Of a stretch of 64,000 bases of DNA, positions 24,331 through 35,508 are shown piece after piece. Origin of the DNA: Myoxocephalus aenaeus (Eukaryota > Chordata > Actinopteri > Perciformes > Cottidae); the NCBI GenBank assembly GCA_038501785.1, contig JBAMJR010000089.1:8308501-8372500 (forward strand). The letters run 5' to 3'. Within the stretch, counting starts at the first letter, position 1. Every line of letters starts with the position of its first letter. Position numbers and translations under genes: made by a program. The notes below the pieces were generated by a model. That model had not been told where the DNA came from, searched no databases, and saw nothing but the letters and a program-made list of their open reading frames with translations.

Positions 24331-25395
24331 AATGGAAGTTTAGTTTTTGAGTTTGGGATAGCAAGCTCGAGGGAGAAGACTAACGGAGAGACTGAGCGAG
24401 AAATATCTGGGATATCAGTGGAAAAAGTTAATAGTGACGGTTTGCTTCCTCCAAAGACCGAACAGGCCGTCAAATGAGGCTAAACGAGAGCCCTCTCTCT
24501 CCCCCCTGAGTCCGGTCGAGGAGGGTGGCAGGTGTTCAGTTGAGGGAGTCGCATCGCCTCAGTCGGCTCTCCAAAGCCTCAACAGGGTGCTGGGAGGAGG
24601 GGAAATAACGGACTGAACCACCGCTGAACCACCGTGAGTATGAAGGGAGAACAATGACACGTTTTTAAAGGAGCCGTTTCTTTCCCCCGGACCGGACCTT
24701 TGAAGACTGGATAAAAAGAAGAAGGAGAAGAAGAAGAAGAAGGAGAATAAATGCTCCAGTGTCGCAGCAGCAGTGAGAGTAACACGACCGTTGGTTTTGT
24801 TCTCTCCAGTTCAAACCGGCGGTTACTTTTTGGCTTCAACTAAGTCCTCTTCGCCCTCGCGTGCACATTCGAGGGGATAGATATATAAAACTCCCAGTTG
24901 TGGCAGAGCAACTTGTAATGCGTTTATTTTGTATTGTTCGCTAACCTGTTGTGTCATTGTTCCGTGTTATACGAGACTCCCGGGCGCGTTACGGCAAGTT
25001 GGCCTCTCTGGTATCTGAGGGAAGAGGACCCCTCCTGGGAGAGAGGTGGATCATTTTGACCCCTAGACGACTTGGGATAACAGTTAATGCTCATTTGGAT
25101 TTCTTACTCCAGCTAACAGACTACATCTCTCCATCGCCACACTTTTTTTTTTCCGGGAAAAATAAATAAAAAGACTGTTGGAATTCCCTGAATCAATTAC
25201 TGGAATTACGGGATGTATTGCCTCTCTGTTAATACGACCACTCTCTCAACAGTTAAATGATCCGCGGGACAAATCCCCAGAGAAGACATAAAAAAAAACA
25301 AGCGCGGATTTGTGGTCGATAGCAGCAGAGAATAAAGCCGATAAGTCTAAAATACACTCAAATGTATTAATTCCTTGCTTTAGGGATCAATCCAG

Positions 25396-25494
25396 ATGAA
25401 AATGAGGTATCGCAGGACGCAGAGACACACGGACTCCGCCGCAGCAGAGAGAGATCACAGTGCCGTCACACCGCGAAGCCCGACCCGACAGTGA
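25396..25494 (+). promoter_or_regulatory. Upstream ORF, 32 codons
   Basis: The ATG at 25,396 opens a 32-codon frame rich in Arg, Thr and Ala that stops at 25,494, 284 bases before the main ATG and out of frame with it. Such uORFs usually lower translation of the main frame. The peptide itself is not recognised. Confidence 0.35.
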
Positions 25495-25672
25495 GGGAAA
25501 GTCTTTCCTTCTCTTTTCTTCCGCCGCCTGCGGAGTTTTGAACACCGGAGCCGGGGAGGTGGAGAGCGAGGGGACGGCGGTGAACTCCCGGAGCTCCGAG
25601 CGTCACTTTCAGCGCGGAGAGCCGAAGCCCGGTCCTCTCCCTGCTCGGACTTTACTCTCGTTTCGTGCTCGG

Positions 25673-25675
<3 letters not shown>

Positions 25676-25710
<35 letters not shown>

Positions 25711-25723
25711 GATATAGAGAGAG
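25676..25723. repeat. (GA)n tract with GATA interruptions, in the leader
   Basis: A GA run with ATA interruptions lies 56 bp before the main ATG. It stays open in the main frame, so an upstream ATG at 25,665 would translate it as RERERE-type peptide. Confidence 0.93.
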
Positions 25724-25778
25724 TTGCAGCAGCGAAGCACAAGCGGACGCGGACCCTCTTGGTCCCTTCTCCCGCCGG

Positions 25779-25944
25779 ATGAAACCGGGAATGTGCGGTC
25801 CTGAGAGGTCCCCGGAGCGCCTGGAGGAACCAATGGGCCGACAGAAGATGATGGAGACGGGGACGGCCCGGAGTGGGAGCCGGTGTCCGCCTCTTTTCCT
25901 GCTGCTCATCCTCGTGAGCAGCTGCCACATGTTGCACGGGCAAG
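25779..25944 (+). CDS. First coding exon: signal peptide of an unidentified secreted/membrane protein
   Basis: The exon encodes 55 codons plus one base. Starting at ATG 25,779 the peptide is a charged leader of about 35 residues (MKPGMCGPERSPERLEEPMG...) followed by a hydrophobic core, CPPLFLLLILVSS, and then CHMLHGQ, a plausible end of a signal peptide. Further in-frame ATGs at 25,833, 25,848 and 25,851 give more ordinary signal-peptide lengths. The ATG at 25,851 has A at -3 and G at +4, the best initiation context, and is my preferred start if length is weighed. An in-frame upstream ATG at 25,665 also exists. The exon ends CAAG|GTAAGA at 25,944/25,945, a strong donor, in phase 1, as in many extracellular-protein signal exons. 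No second exon is visible, so the intron probably exceeds 38 kb. The GQG-type end and phase 1 would fit, among many families, an R2B receptor tyrosine phosphatase such as PTPRK, but this is only a guess. Confidence 0.65.
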
Positions 25945-26423
25945 GTAAGAGCTGTGTTCCCAGGAGTCCTGGGTTCAAATGTCAGATGATGCACCAATAA
26001 TATGTATGTGTGTGCATTTAGATCAATTCTTAGTAGGGTGCATTCTACTAAATGTATTGCATGGAAGCACTTGACAGAGCCCATTTTTCACTGGCACCAT
26101 GGTGAACAGGGGGAAAGTGAGATGATGCCTCCTAAACTGGAAACAAGGGTGTGATTTATTAGACCAACTTTGCCTGTTAGTTGGGATGTGTCCCTGCAGA
26201 AGGTTGTTATTGGGCCAACGACGAGGTTCCACTGTTAATTAAGTCAGGTTTATTGTTTGTGGGGGAGGTACCTAGACTGAATGTGTAAATTGTTATTGTT
26301 ATGCTATATGCAGGGTCATGATTGTAGGATTACGGTATTGAGGAGGAGCGTTACATTTTCCAAGCATTGATAATCCCCTTCTTAGTCAATGACCTGCTTA
26401 AGTACAGCACAAAAGCATCGGCA

Positions 26424-26588
26424 TACATAGTGTATGTGTTTAATTTGCCCTGCCGTGCTGGCAGGTGTCCAGATTATAGTGTGATTTGTTGTTGCAGAGG
26501 GTTTAGTGTTTGGAGGAGTTGTTGAATACAGCATCAGGACCTCTCTGTGGACATTGTGCATAGCCATGTTTTTTCTTCTTTTCCTGCC

Positions 26589-26601
<13 letters not shown>
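26424..26601 (+). repeat. Diverged intronic repeat, copy 1
   Basis: It shares GTGCTGGCAGGTGTCCAGAT, TACAGCATCAGGA.CTCTCTGTG and TTTTTTCTTCTT..TAGAG in the same order with 29,413-29,567. It is broken by small indels and followed in both copies by GA-rich then GAGAAT sequence. The family is unknown. Confidence 0.65.

Positions 26602-26624
<23 letters not shown>
26591..26624. repeat. (AG)17 microsatellite
   Basis: A pure AG run at the end of the diverged intronic repeat. In copy 2 the same place has only a short imperfect AG-rich stretch. Confidence 0.95.
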
Positions 26625-26627
<3 letters not shown>

Positions 26628-26830
26628 TGGTGAGAATCTGTGTGTATTTGCGCGTTTTAATGTGCATGCACCTCGTGGGATCATGTCAGAGTGCCAAAAC
26701 AAAAGCACAGAAAAGGTCAGGCTGGTGTCAGCACACCGTTTTCTCCGGGTCACAGATGGCGTGGTGGGATGTAAGGCTGAGACTTGGGGGTTATGTGGAG
26801 GAGGGGTTTTAGGAATGTCTCTGCATATAT

Positions 26831-26831
26831 T

Positions 26832-26874
<43 letters not shown>
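26831..26874. repeat. (TA)n(TG)n compound microsatellite
   Basis: A short TA run leads directly into a TG run. Confidence 0.93.
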
Positions 26875-26880
<6 letters not shown>

Positions 26881-27043
26881 TGGGGGTGAGCTATTTGTGC
26901 ACACATGAAGAATGTGTGTGCCGCTTAAGTGTCAGAAGATAGAGGAGGAATGAGGAGGGGAAGAAAGTCAGAAGGAGGGAGGCAGTGTGGCGAAGAGGAC
27001 AAGGAGGGAGAGGGGAGTGGCAAGGAAAGCGGGTGAGAATAAT

Positions 27044-27045
<2 letters not shown>

Positions 27046-27083
<38 letters not shown>
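27046..27083. repeat. (TG)19 microsatellite
   Basis: A pure TG run. Confidence 0.93.
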
Positions 27084-27084
<1 letters not shown>

Positions 27085-27236
27085 GGAAGGGGGTTAGAGA
27101 GGGAATGCGGCGCACCGTGCTTGTCACTCAGAAAGCTGTGTCTGCAGTTCAATCGATGATGACGGTATGACAACACCTCTGTGTGTGTCAAAAGTTGCTT
27201 TCCTCTCCCTTCTTTTCCCAGCCGTCACACTCTCAC

Positions 27237-27268
27237 TCCTCCCTCCCTCCCTCCCTCCCTCCCTCCCT
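27237..27268. repeat. (CTCC)8 tetranucleotide array
   Basis: A perfect CTCC/CCCT repeat. The minus strand reads (GGGA)n, a possible G-quadruplex. Confidence 0.93.
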
Positions 27269-27798
27269 AGGTGTTGAGAAGGAGGTGGGAGACAGAGGGA
27301 TGGTGTGGCTGCAGAGTCAGCTCCTTTCGTCCTCCTACTAATGTCAAGGTCTCAGCACCAGTACCCAAAGTTACCACAACCCCCGCCATTCCCCACCCCC
27401 CCAAACACAGCAACCCCTTCCAGCTGTCTTGGCCTTGGGGGGAGAGAGAGATAGAGAGAGAGAGTGGTGGTGGGAGGGGGGGCGGCTGTGAAATATCTAT
27501 ACCTCAGGATGGCTGGCAGGAGTTGTGTTTGTATATGCGTGTGTGCTGGGGTAAGGGGTGAATTAATTGAAATTAGTGAAACAGATGCGGGACAGGGTTG
27601 GTGGAGGTGGAGGGGCGGGTGGGCTTATTGATTTGATAAGCTGTGCCAGGAGGCCAATCGAAGGCTGTAGATTTTCCAGGTTCCGACCCCTCTATCCCCA
27701 GCATTTATTAGGACGTTTTATTTTAGGAGGAAAAGGATGAAATTCATGAGCCAAGGTTGATCCTCCTGATCTCTCCCCGCCCTTCTCTCCTCTGTTCT

Positions 27799-27818
27799 CC
27801 CCCCCCCCCCCCCCCCCC
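27799..27818. repeat. C20 homopolymer
   Basis: Twenty consecutive C on the plus strand, in a pyrimidine-rich context. Confidence 0.9.
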
Positions 27819-28082
27819 ATCCGCTCTGTCCCTTTCCCTCTTTCACTCTCTCACTCTCTCCCCCTCTCTTTCTCTCAGTCGATCGATGCCCACACCCCTC
27901 CTCATAAATGTGAGGCTTTATATGAGCCAACTCTCGTCTCTGGGAGCACATTTAAATAAGCTCATCGATCTTTCATTTTAGAGTTTAAGTGACGGCAGCA
28001 TTTTACTGTCTCTGTCCTCCTCTTCCTCTCCTCCCCCCTTTCCTCCACATCTCATCTGTTCAACTCTCCACCCTTGCTTCTT

Positions 28083-28120
28083 TATTCATAACGAGCCTCA
28101 CTATTCATAACGAGCCTCAC
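28083..28120. repeat. 19-bp perfect tandem duplication
   Basis: TATTCATAACGAGCCTCAC occurs twice in a row with no differences. Confidence 0.95.
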
Positions 28121-28945
28121 TCTCGACTTTACATTCTGACCGAAGTCAAGGATATATCAAATCTAGTTTGTTTTACTAAATTAAATCATATTCTATCTAT
28201 GTCTATCACCAACAGACAGAGTCCAGAATACCGTGCCAACTGTTCAGGATTTTTTGAAAATAAACGTGTGTCATTTTGGCAGCCGTAGATTTTGATATTG
28301 TCGACATGATTTGCAAAAGAAAATGTGAAACCCAAATGACAGAGGAGCGCATAATACTTCAAATGACATAAAAACATTAAAATGTTGAAAGTCAGAAGGT
28401 GTTCACATAACAACAGCGATGTGGACCATTAGGTTTATAATACGTGCTGAATTATTTCGTCCCAGATGCTAATGTGTATAATGATAATGGTTGATAAGTA
28501 GCCAACGTGTAATGAAAAAATACTGCTGGTCGTCATTATTGCTAACCTTGCCCAAGGTAATTGCATTAAAATGTGGCTCGAGCATCCCAGCTGGAAAACC
28601 ACTGCACTTCTTTCGTGTCTAAAAAAAAATAAACGTCAGGTCACAATTGTTAGGGCTTTTGATAAAGTTTAGTTTCTGACTACGAATTTGAAAGTTATTT
28701 TTTCAACCAGGCCAAGCAAAGACATGCTGACCCACTTAACGGATCTATCAGTGTGATTAGGTTTGATATGACACATATCATTGGCTCAACTAAGCCAGAG
28801 CTTGATGCTGATTGGACCGCTGCGCACGCTTAAGTGAATTGAGGTCACCGATAGGACATTGGATGGTGGGCTGGGAGAGTTCTGAACGTGATGTCAAAAC
28901 CCAAATCAAATAGACTAGCATGCAGCTTTACACATGTGTGCACGG

Positions 28946-28949
<4 letters not shown>

Positions 28950-29010
<61 letters not shown>
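28950..29010. repeat. (CA)30 microsatellite
   Basis: A pure CA run. Confidence 0.95.
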
Positions 29011-29012
<2 letters not shown>

Positions 29013-29412
29013 GTCCTTCTCTCACATCAGTGTCAAACAGCGAAAGCAGACGTGAACATTTGCTTAACCATGTTCTAATGAGGAGAGGGTAAATGAAAGG
29101 CCTTGTCAAACTGATTACCATCGTCCACGCTGCACAACCTTACCGTGACTTTTCCACCTCTCTCACACTTGTGAATCTTATGTCAAATTTTTGAAAATGA
29201 TTTTTGAAATGATCTTCCAACATTTGCTTGCAGCTCATAAAAAATTATACTTTTAGAGCAGTTGTGATATTTGTACTAGAGGCAGTTTGCCACCAGAATC
29301 ATTGTAGCACACTCCATTACTGCAACCTGAGGAGTTTTATGTATTTTTAACTGTACATTTACAGCTTGTTACACAACAGTTATACATATGTAATTTCTTT
29401 GCACCCAGATAT

Positions 29413-29567
29413 TACATTGTGTATTCATTTAAGTTGGACTTTTGTGCTGGCAGGTGTCCAGATGAGTGTGTGGTCAGGAGGTCTGGTGTGTAGAGTAGTA
29501 CAGCATCAGGAGCTCTCTGTGAAAATGATGCGTTGTTTTTTCTTCTTCTATAGAGTGATAGAGAGAA
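29413..29567 (+). repeat. Diverged intronic repeat, copy 2
   Basis: Second copy of the segment at 26,424-26,601, in the same orientation and about 3 kb downstream. See that entry for the shared blocks. Confidence 0.65.
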
Positions 29568-29970
29568 TGTGGATATTCGTGTGTGTGTCTGTGTGCATGT
29601 GTGTGTCTTGTATGTGTGCTGAGTACACACTTTTATTTATATATAGGTCCTTTCTTTGCCCACAGACACACATTTAATCTCACATTCAAGTAGTTTGAAT
29701 TTTAGAGGCCTCAAGAGAGACTTTGCTCACTGATGGATTGGGAGTTGTATGTGTGTGGTGTGTGTATGTGTGTGTGTGTGCATGCGAGAAGGAGAGCAAG
29801 CGATGGAGGATAAGACAGTGTGAATGTGTGTGTGTGGAAGTGTGTGATAGACGTCAGGTTAGTCAGGTGACAGGCCTAAGAGGAAGTGAGGTCCCTGGTC
29901 GACTCCCTTATTTCCTGCCTGTCAGGAGGAACAAATCACCGCACTTCCAAAGCCACCTGACATTATACAC

Positions 29971-29994
29971 TGTGTGTGTGTGTGTGTGTGTGTG
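29971..29994. repeat. (TG)12 then G-run
   Basis: A short TG run followed by GGGGGGGGGCGGG. Confidence 0.9.
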
Positions 29995-30067
29995 GGGGGG
30001 GGCGGGTGTATAGTTTGTGTGTACCTGTTTATGTGTGGAGACTACATACAGTATATGCTACTGGCAG

Positions 30068-30093
30068 GTGTGTGTGTGTGTGTGTGTGTGTGT
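30068..30093. repeat. (GT)13 microsatellite
   Basis: A pure GT run. Confidence 0.9.
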
Positions 30094-30194
30094 CAGGTCG
30101 ATACTAACCTACCAGTCCTAAGTGTTTCTTCTCAGAGCAGAAGAAGTATCAGCTGAGAGAAGAAGCCAGAGTCTCCTGATGGAAAATAATCAAC

Positions 30195-30202
30195 TGTGTG
30201 TG

Positions 30203-30251
<49 letters not shown>
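30195..30251. repeat. (GT)n microsatellite with one slip
   Basis: A GT run with a single TTG interruption near 30,202. Confidence 0.93.
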
Positions 30252-30253
<2 letters not shown>

Positions 30254-30908
30254 TGTAGAAAGTAGAATGCAGCAGGTGCATTTATCCAATCTTCTTTTGT
30301 TCAGATGTACTCACAAAGTAGTTTATATGACTTAGAGCTTGGAAATTGTGTCGGTTAGGTCATTAAGAGGTCAGTTGAGTCTTTTTCCCCCTCCATCAGT
30401 GTCACTATTGACAATGGTCAGTTCAGAGCAAATACTCAAAAGTACAAGGCAAAGATGTAATTGCCGAAAGCTTTGTGTGTGTGTGTGTGTGTGGGAAGTG
30501 TCTACATGTGTGTGTTTCTGACCAGTCAGACTGGTTTCTCATTTTTGTGAAAAGATATATTTTATAGACGTTTTCCACAAAAACATCCTTCATAGCTTTA
30601 AAATACGAGCCATGTGGGATACACTCTGGTCTCCCTCTGCCTCCTTCTCTATCATCCTTCCTTTTTCTTTCTTTCTTTTGCTCTTCATTGTTTTGTGTTT
30701 GTTCTTTCGCTATCGCTCCTTTTCTTTTTGGTCTCTCGTTCTTTCTACCTTCCCCGTCTCCCCATAAGGGACTAAAGCATCTACTGCTGCAGGCCACACA
30801 GGTGGAATGGAGGCTGTTTTGCTGTTTAGGCCTTGGTGTTTATTATGTAAGATAGGGGGAGGAGGTTGCTATTGATCTGCTGTCTGTACGTGTGTGAGGA
30901 GCGAGGGA

Positions 30909-30931
30909 GGGGGTGGGGGTGGGGGTGGGGG
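30909..30931 (+). repeat. (GGGGGT)4, strong G-quadruplex candidate
   Basis: Four runs of five G separated by single T residues on the plus strand. Confidence 0.92.
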
Positions 30932-32464
30932 TGGTATAGCACAAAAGCTTATCTTGTACTTTTCAAGATCGTTCTACAGTGACACATCCAAATAAAGCAG
31001 AACGCTTGCAAAACATGAACTCTATTGATTGACTGAACTGAACCGGACATCACAAAGCAAAAAGACTGACAGACACGTATCGAGATTGGCAGACGAACAG
31101 AGGGGGTAAATGAATGTGTGCACAAGGTGTAAACACAACCGCGTTCACAACTTTTGTTTGTTAACTTGAGTGTCGGTAAAGTTAAAATCCATGATGTTAG
31201 TGAAGTAACACTTTGACACAATTTAGTGGCCACTTTAGGTCTTAGGTTTAGTCGTGTATATGCCCTCTTAGACATGGATGGCTGACATTCATGCTGGAAT
31301 TTGTATTTAAAGCTGAAACCTGAAACGCTTAGTAGTTCATCAAGAGGTAATCAGCAGCTATTTTAATAATAGTTTGAGTCATTTTTCAAACAAAAGTATG
31401 AAACATTCTTTAGTTTTCGGCTCTTAAATGTGAAGATGTGCTTCATGTATTACATGTATTGCACTACTCTGCTTTTTTAACAGACAGCTCTGAACAGCTT
31501 TGGTGAAAGCAAATAAAGAGAAACTAAATAATTCACTCATTGGAACCTGCCTCTCTTGGTCTGACCCTGAAAACAATGTTTTATTTACTAACGTGGAATA
31601 TCTGACGTTACGGCCTTAATGTTAAATACAAATTTACAGTACGTGCATCTTGATGCGATTAATTAAACAAGATGGTGACCTACAAATGCATATTTTGTGC
31701 AGCGTGCTCGAGGGCTATTGCTGCGCCCCAAAAGTATTAAAAGTTGTTTGAATTCGCTAAATAGGAATCGTATTAAGACTGAGTCAGGAAGAGTCAAAAC
31801 GAGACTTTCTAGCTGTTGCTGTACGGTTACACTCTAATTTAATAAGACCTCTGGCTATTGTGAAAGCAGAATGGCTCCAGGGAGTTGTAGTCTGAAGAAA
31901 AGTTATTTTCACTGTGGAGGAGTGACGCTGTGCTTGCCGAGCAGATTAATAAAGGATCTCCACGGAACTATAGAGCACATTTACTGAGCGCATTTACAGC
32001 AGTTTCATAACTCAAGGTATATTAACAACAACGAAAAATCATAGCATAAACATCTTCTTTGTTAATTAAAACGGAACGTTTTGTATTTTTTGTTTCATGA
32101 TGGCGCCCCCTAGTTTTGCAGGCAGAATACCACTCAAGCATCTGTCTGTCTATGTAGTTGGAATCTATAGTATGCCCAGTTAGGTAGACCAACAATATTA
32201 TATGTAATGCAGGTCCAGTTAAAAGATGTGGTTGGCAGCCGAGTAACTTTGTACTATATATAGTCGATCGAGAGGATGCAGCCTCTCTTTACTTTACATT
32301 TTACATACAATCCTGTACGTAAAAAACATATCTGCCAATATAACACGATCCTAGAATAAACACCTGCCAATTATGACCCATAATATTACAATAAAGCTCA
32401 ATCAACACCTCATCATGGATCGGCTGAACATTATAAGGTTCATTTTTACTTGATGATTCGTGTA
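30932..32464. other. Intronic, no exon seen
   Basis: AT-rich sequence without a recognised element, except a reverse CTCF-like motif at 32,103-32,116. Confidence 0.5.
32103..32116 (-). promoter_or_regulatory. CTCF-like motif (reverse)
   Basis: The plus strand reads GCGCCCCCTAGTTT. The minus strand, AACTAGGGGGCGC, matches the CTCF core. Motif evidence only. Confidence 0.4.
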
Positions 32465-32640
32465 GCCGGTCCTCCCATAGCTCACATGTCGAAGTGTCCC
32501 TGAGCAAGACACTCAACCCATAATTGCTCCCCAGATGCCGTTCAAGGCAGCCCACTGCTCCTTAATACTAAGGATGGGTCAAATGCAGAGAATACATTTC
32601 ATGTATGTATGTAAAAAGTATGTACTATGACAATAATTTA
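32465..32640 (+). mobile_element. tRNA-derived SINE fragment, uninterrupted body
   Basis: It has the typical fish SINE body (GTGTCCCTGAGCAAGACACTCAACCC..ATTGCTCCCC), then CCCACTGCTC, GGATGGGTCAAATGCAGAG and the TTTCATGTATGTA tail ending near TATGACAATAA. The pol III head is mostly lost. Body and tail match the interrupted SINE at 14,478-15,140, so this copy shows the empty-site structure for the hAT insertion there. Confidence 0.8.
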
Positions 32641-33981
32641 ATCTTAATTCTTAATTTAATCAATGTACTATAAAAAGAGAGTCACCCAAAAGCCTTGACC
32701 ATCATCCTTTGATAATTTACTGATATGATTTTATGTCATTTTCTTATGTGAAATTCTATTTTTGGCTGACTGTTCCTGTTCGAGACCTTTAGGCATTTGC
32801 TTCTCACAGCATCTGATAAAAAAAAAAAAAAAGACAAGGAAAGCAAGGAAACCAAAAGTGCAAGTCAAACAATAAAGTGCAGTCACAAAACACCTTGTCA
32901 ACTGTGAAAGGGGTATAGCATATATATTTCAAAATGTCATACCAAACTTGCGCGTTGACACAACGGATTCTTGTTCGTGTGAATATTTTCTATCTCGCAT
33001 CACTGCTTTGTTCTTTGTTTTTGAGATAACCCATATGTGATGAACAGTAATGTCTTTTTCTGAGTGTTTTCGGTGTTTGGAAATAAGCTGCAGCCAGAAA
33101 AAGATGAGACAAGAACTAATAAATGAAACCAAGAGCCACTGTGACAGTTTCATCACATGTAGTAAATGTTATGGGGCTTAATGGTATTAAGAACTTTGAA
33201 CCCAGCGATAGCAATAAGCAGTGCAAAGTTGTATTTGCAGCCGAATGGGCTCTAAAATGGACCACACCATACCATACTTCCTCCCCATGGTCACACATAC
33301 ACTTATAGAGATACATTTTCCAGATGTTAACACAAATAGTTGTATAGCTAATTCAGATACTATTCATATTGTATTTTTATGATTGCTCAAAATAGAGGTT
33401 CATGAGGGAACACTAAATCAGCTACATTTGACTAAGAGTGACGGTTTTGAGTTTTGCTTTTTGCTTTTTATTTTCGTCATCATTGGTATCATTTAACTAT
33501 TCCTGTGCTGTAGCCTCTTGTCTGAGTGGGCTGCTTTTGAACATGAGTCATTATCATCAGACCTCAGGAGGAGGCCATCACAACAGCTTTTTTCTTTTGC
33601 ATAAACCTTCCTGCCAAAACCGTTTATCTTCTGTCGGAAACAAGGAAAATCAAGTTAAGAACGAGCACCATAACAAATGAACTCACGGGGGGTGCAGCTG
33701 ATATTGTGTGCAATATATCCGAAAATGAAACTGAACAGATACACTTATTGGAAAATCTTGTACATTATTACTTTAAGCAGATATTTAAAAGCATATTTCA
33801 CAAACAACAGGCACACATGAATATCCGTATCTGTACAGTCAGTGACAGCCTATAATATTGCAGGTTTGCTAGTCAACGTGTTTCTGGATATACATGATTT
33901 GCAATACACAGTGCATTCTGTATTTTATGTATGAGCAATGTGTTCCACTTACTATTTAGTACAACATAAATAAAGATTATA

Positions 33982-33983
<2 letters not shown>

Positions 33984-34042
<59 letters not shown>
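33984..34042. repeat. (TA)29 microsatellite
   Basis: A pure TA run. Confidence 0.95.
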
Positions 34043-34045
<3 letters not shown>

Positions 34046-34361
34046 ATATCTGCAGTTTATTCATAAGATATATTTATATGCTTTCTGTTTCTGAGATTAC
34101 TGTGACAGTTTATGAAACAGAACTATTACATTTTACCCACATGTTACAGCCCATCCATATTGAGTACCGACTCGGTTTAACGTTTGGATTCATGGAATCC
34201 CAAAAGGTGTTAACCTTTTTTAACGCTGAAAAATCACAGATGTCAGGAGGTTCCTGTGACATACACCAGGCAATCTAGCAACAGATTTCTATTTACACGA
34301 ACAACTGGTGGAAATAAAATTGCAGGTGGCTGGAGATACATCAGAGAGACAGACACTTTCT

Positions 34362-34387
34362 CTCTCTCTCTCTCTCTCTCCCCCCCC
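34362..34387. repeat. (CT)n then C-run
   Basis: A short CT array followed by seven C. Confidence 0.85.
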
Positions 34388-35195
34388 AACACCTGGGAAA
34401 TGCCTTTAAAACCCCAGCCTTGTACTGCCAGTCATTCAGTGGCAGCACTAGATTAGTTGAAAGCTCAAGAGCAGTCTCACAGCCGGGGTGAAGGAAGTGA
34501 CTCGCTCTCCTTCCTCGAGAGTCTTCCAGTCAGTATTTGGATTCAAACTGGCAACCTTCCAGTGGCTCATACCCCGGGCTGTCTCTCTTTGTGTCACTGC
34601 ACTTTCTCTGTGTCCATCTACATCTCTGTCTTTTTTTCTTCTTCTTTTTTTCTTCTTCTCTATCCGTGTCTCACTCTTCCTCTTCGCTCTCTGTGTGGCT
34701 GTAGTCATTTACTGTGACATTGGCAGGGCGTGAAGTGATATGAAAGGAAGATTGCTCAGTTGAAGAACATCAAATGTGGCACCCCCCTCCCACTCCCCCG
34801 GTCCACCCGTGCCAGACGCACCTGGTCGAGCCTCTTTATTTGTTTGCGTATTTCATTGTGGTTGGGCCATCAAGCTATTTGAATAAGATCTTTGCATAGT
34901 GAATCGACAGTCACGGAATATCACTGAGGTCAGGCTGGGTTTGATAGAAGTGCGGGAGTGTACATCATTGTGTGTGTATTGGAGCAGCATGATTTACTTG
35001 TTCAGTCCAAAGGCTTTACGCTGCTGCAGGTGTGTGCTCTCAGCTGGCAGCGTTTGATCTGCCACAGGTGTGTGTGCCTGTGTGTGTGTGTGTGTGTTTG
35101 TGCACACTTGCCTGCGTATGGTGATTTATGGTATGGGCTCAGAACTAAAAAGACCCTTTTTGATCTCATCCAGGAATAGACAGGAAGTACTTTAC

Positions 35196-35200
<5 letters not shown>

Positions 35201-35226
<26 letters not shown>
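35201..35226. repeat. (GT)13 microsatellite
   Basis: A pure GT run. A shorter one lies at 35,080-35,097. Confidence 0.9.
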
Positions 35227-35340
35227 CTGTCTGGTCAGAGGTTTTTAGCTCAGCCCTTTGATCCAAGCTAGAGGTGGGCATGCCTCTGTGAGGAACCAGC
35301 CAGCAGCATGGAGGCTTGGCTTGCGTTAGTGTTCGATTGT

Positions 35341-35346
<6 letters not shown>

Positions 35347-35403
<57 letters not shown>
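35347..35403. repeat. (GT)28 microsatellite
   Basis: A pure GT run. Confidence 0.95.
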
Positions 35404-35406
<3 letters not shown>

Positions 35407-35455
35407 CGTGGGAGAGTGAATATGACCCCAATCAAAGTGGTGGCATGTGTTTGTA

Positions 35456-35458
<3 letters not shown>

Positions 35459-35505
<47 letters not shown>
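35459..35505. repeat. (TA)23 microsatellite
   Basis: A pure TA run 55 bp after a GT array. Confidence 0.95.

Positions 35506-35508
<3 letters not shown>

Larger units (their letters stand above)
24331..25778 (+). other. Inferred 5' untranslated leader of the signal-peptide gene
   Basis: This sequence between the promoter block and the coding start is CpG-rich, especially from about 25,420. It contains several upstream ATG frames: 24,434-24,616, 24,951-25,169, 25,396-25,494 and 25,460-25,717. A donor-like GTGAGT at 24,634-24,639 (ACCGTGAGTATG) could end a short non-coding exon. If so, the coding exon would begin at an internal acceptor or a second start. A (GAA)n-like stretch lies at 24,717-24,748 and a (GA)n tract at 25,676-25,723. 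Continuity as one exon is not proven. Confidence 0.45.
25420..25944. promoter_or_regulatory. CpG island over first coding exon
   Basis: CpG dinucleotides are dense (CCGCCGCAGC, CCGCGAAGCCCGACCCGAC, CTTCCGCCGCCTGCGG, GGACGCGGACCC) against an otherwise CpG-poor window. The density drops sharply in the intron after 25,944. This supports an active 5' gene end. Confidence 0.7.
25945..30908 (+). other. Start of presumed intron 1, no exon seen
   Basis: The stretch begins with the GTAAGA donor. It contains simple repeats, a C20 run (27,799-27,818), two diverged copies of a segment of about 150 bp (26,424 and 29,413), and a perfect 19-bp tandem duplication at 28,083-28,120. The polypyrimidine block at 27,237-27,269 ends in TAG and looks like an acceptor, but the following frame closes quickly. 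Confidence 0.5.

Noticed and set aside
25960..25985. B-box-like CTGGGTTCAAATGTC just after the donor
   Set aside because: There is no A box, SINE body or tail nearby.
27237..27350. Possible exon 2: polypyrimidine tract and TAG acceptor at 27,269
   Set aside because: The phase-1 continuation from the first coding exon hits a stop after about 23 codons with no donor before it. The tract is a simple CTCC repeat.
28083..28120. Two direct repeats, CRISPR-like at first glance
   Set aside because: There are only two adjacent units with no spacers, and the genome is clearly eukaryotic.
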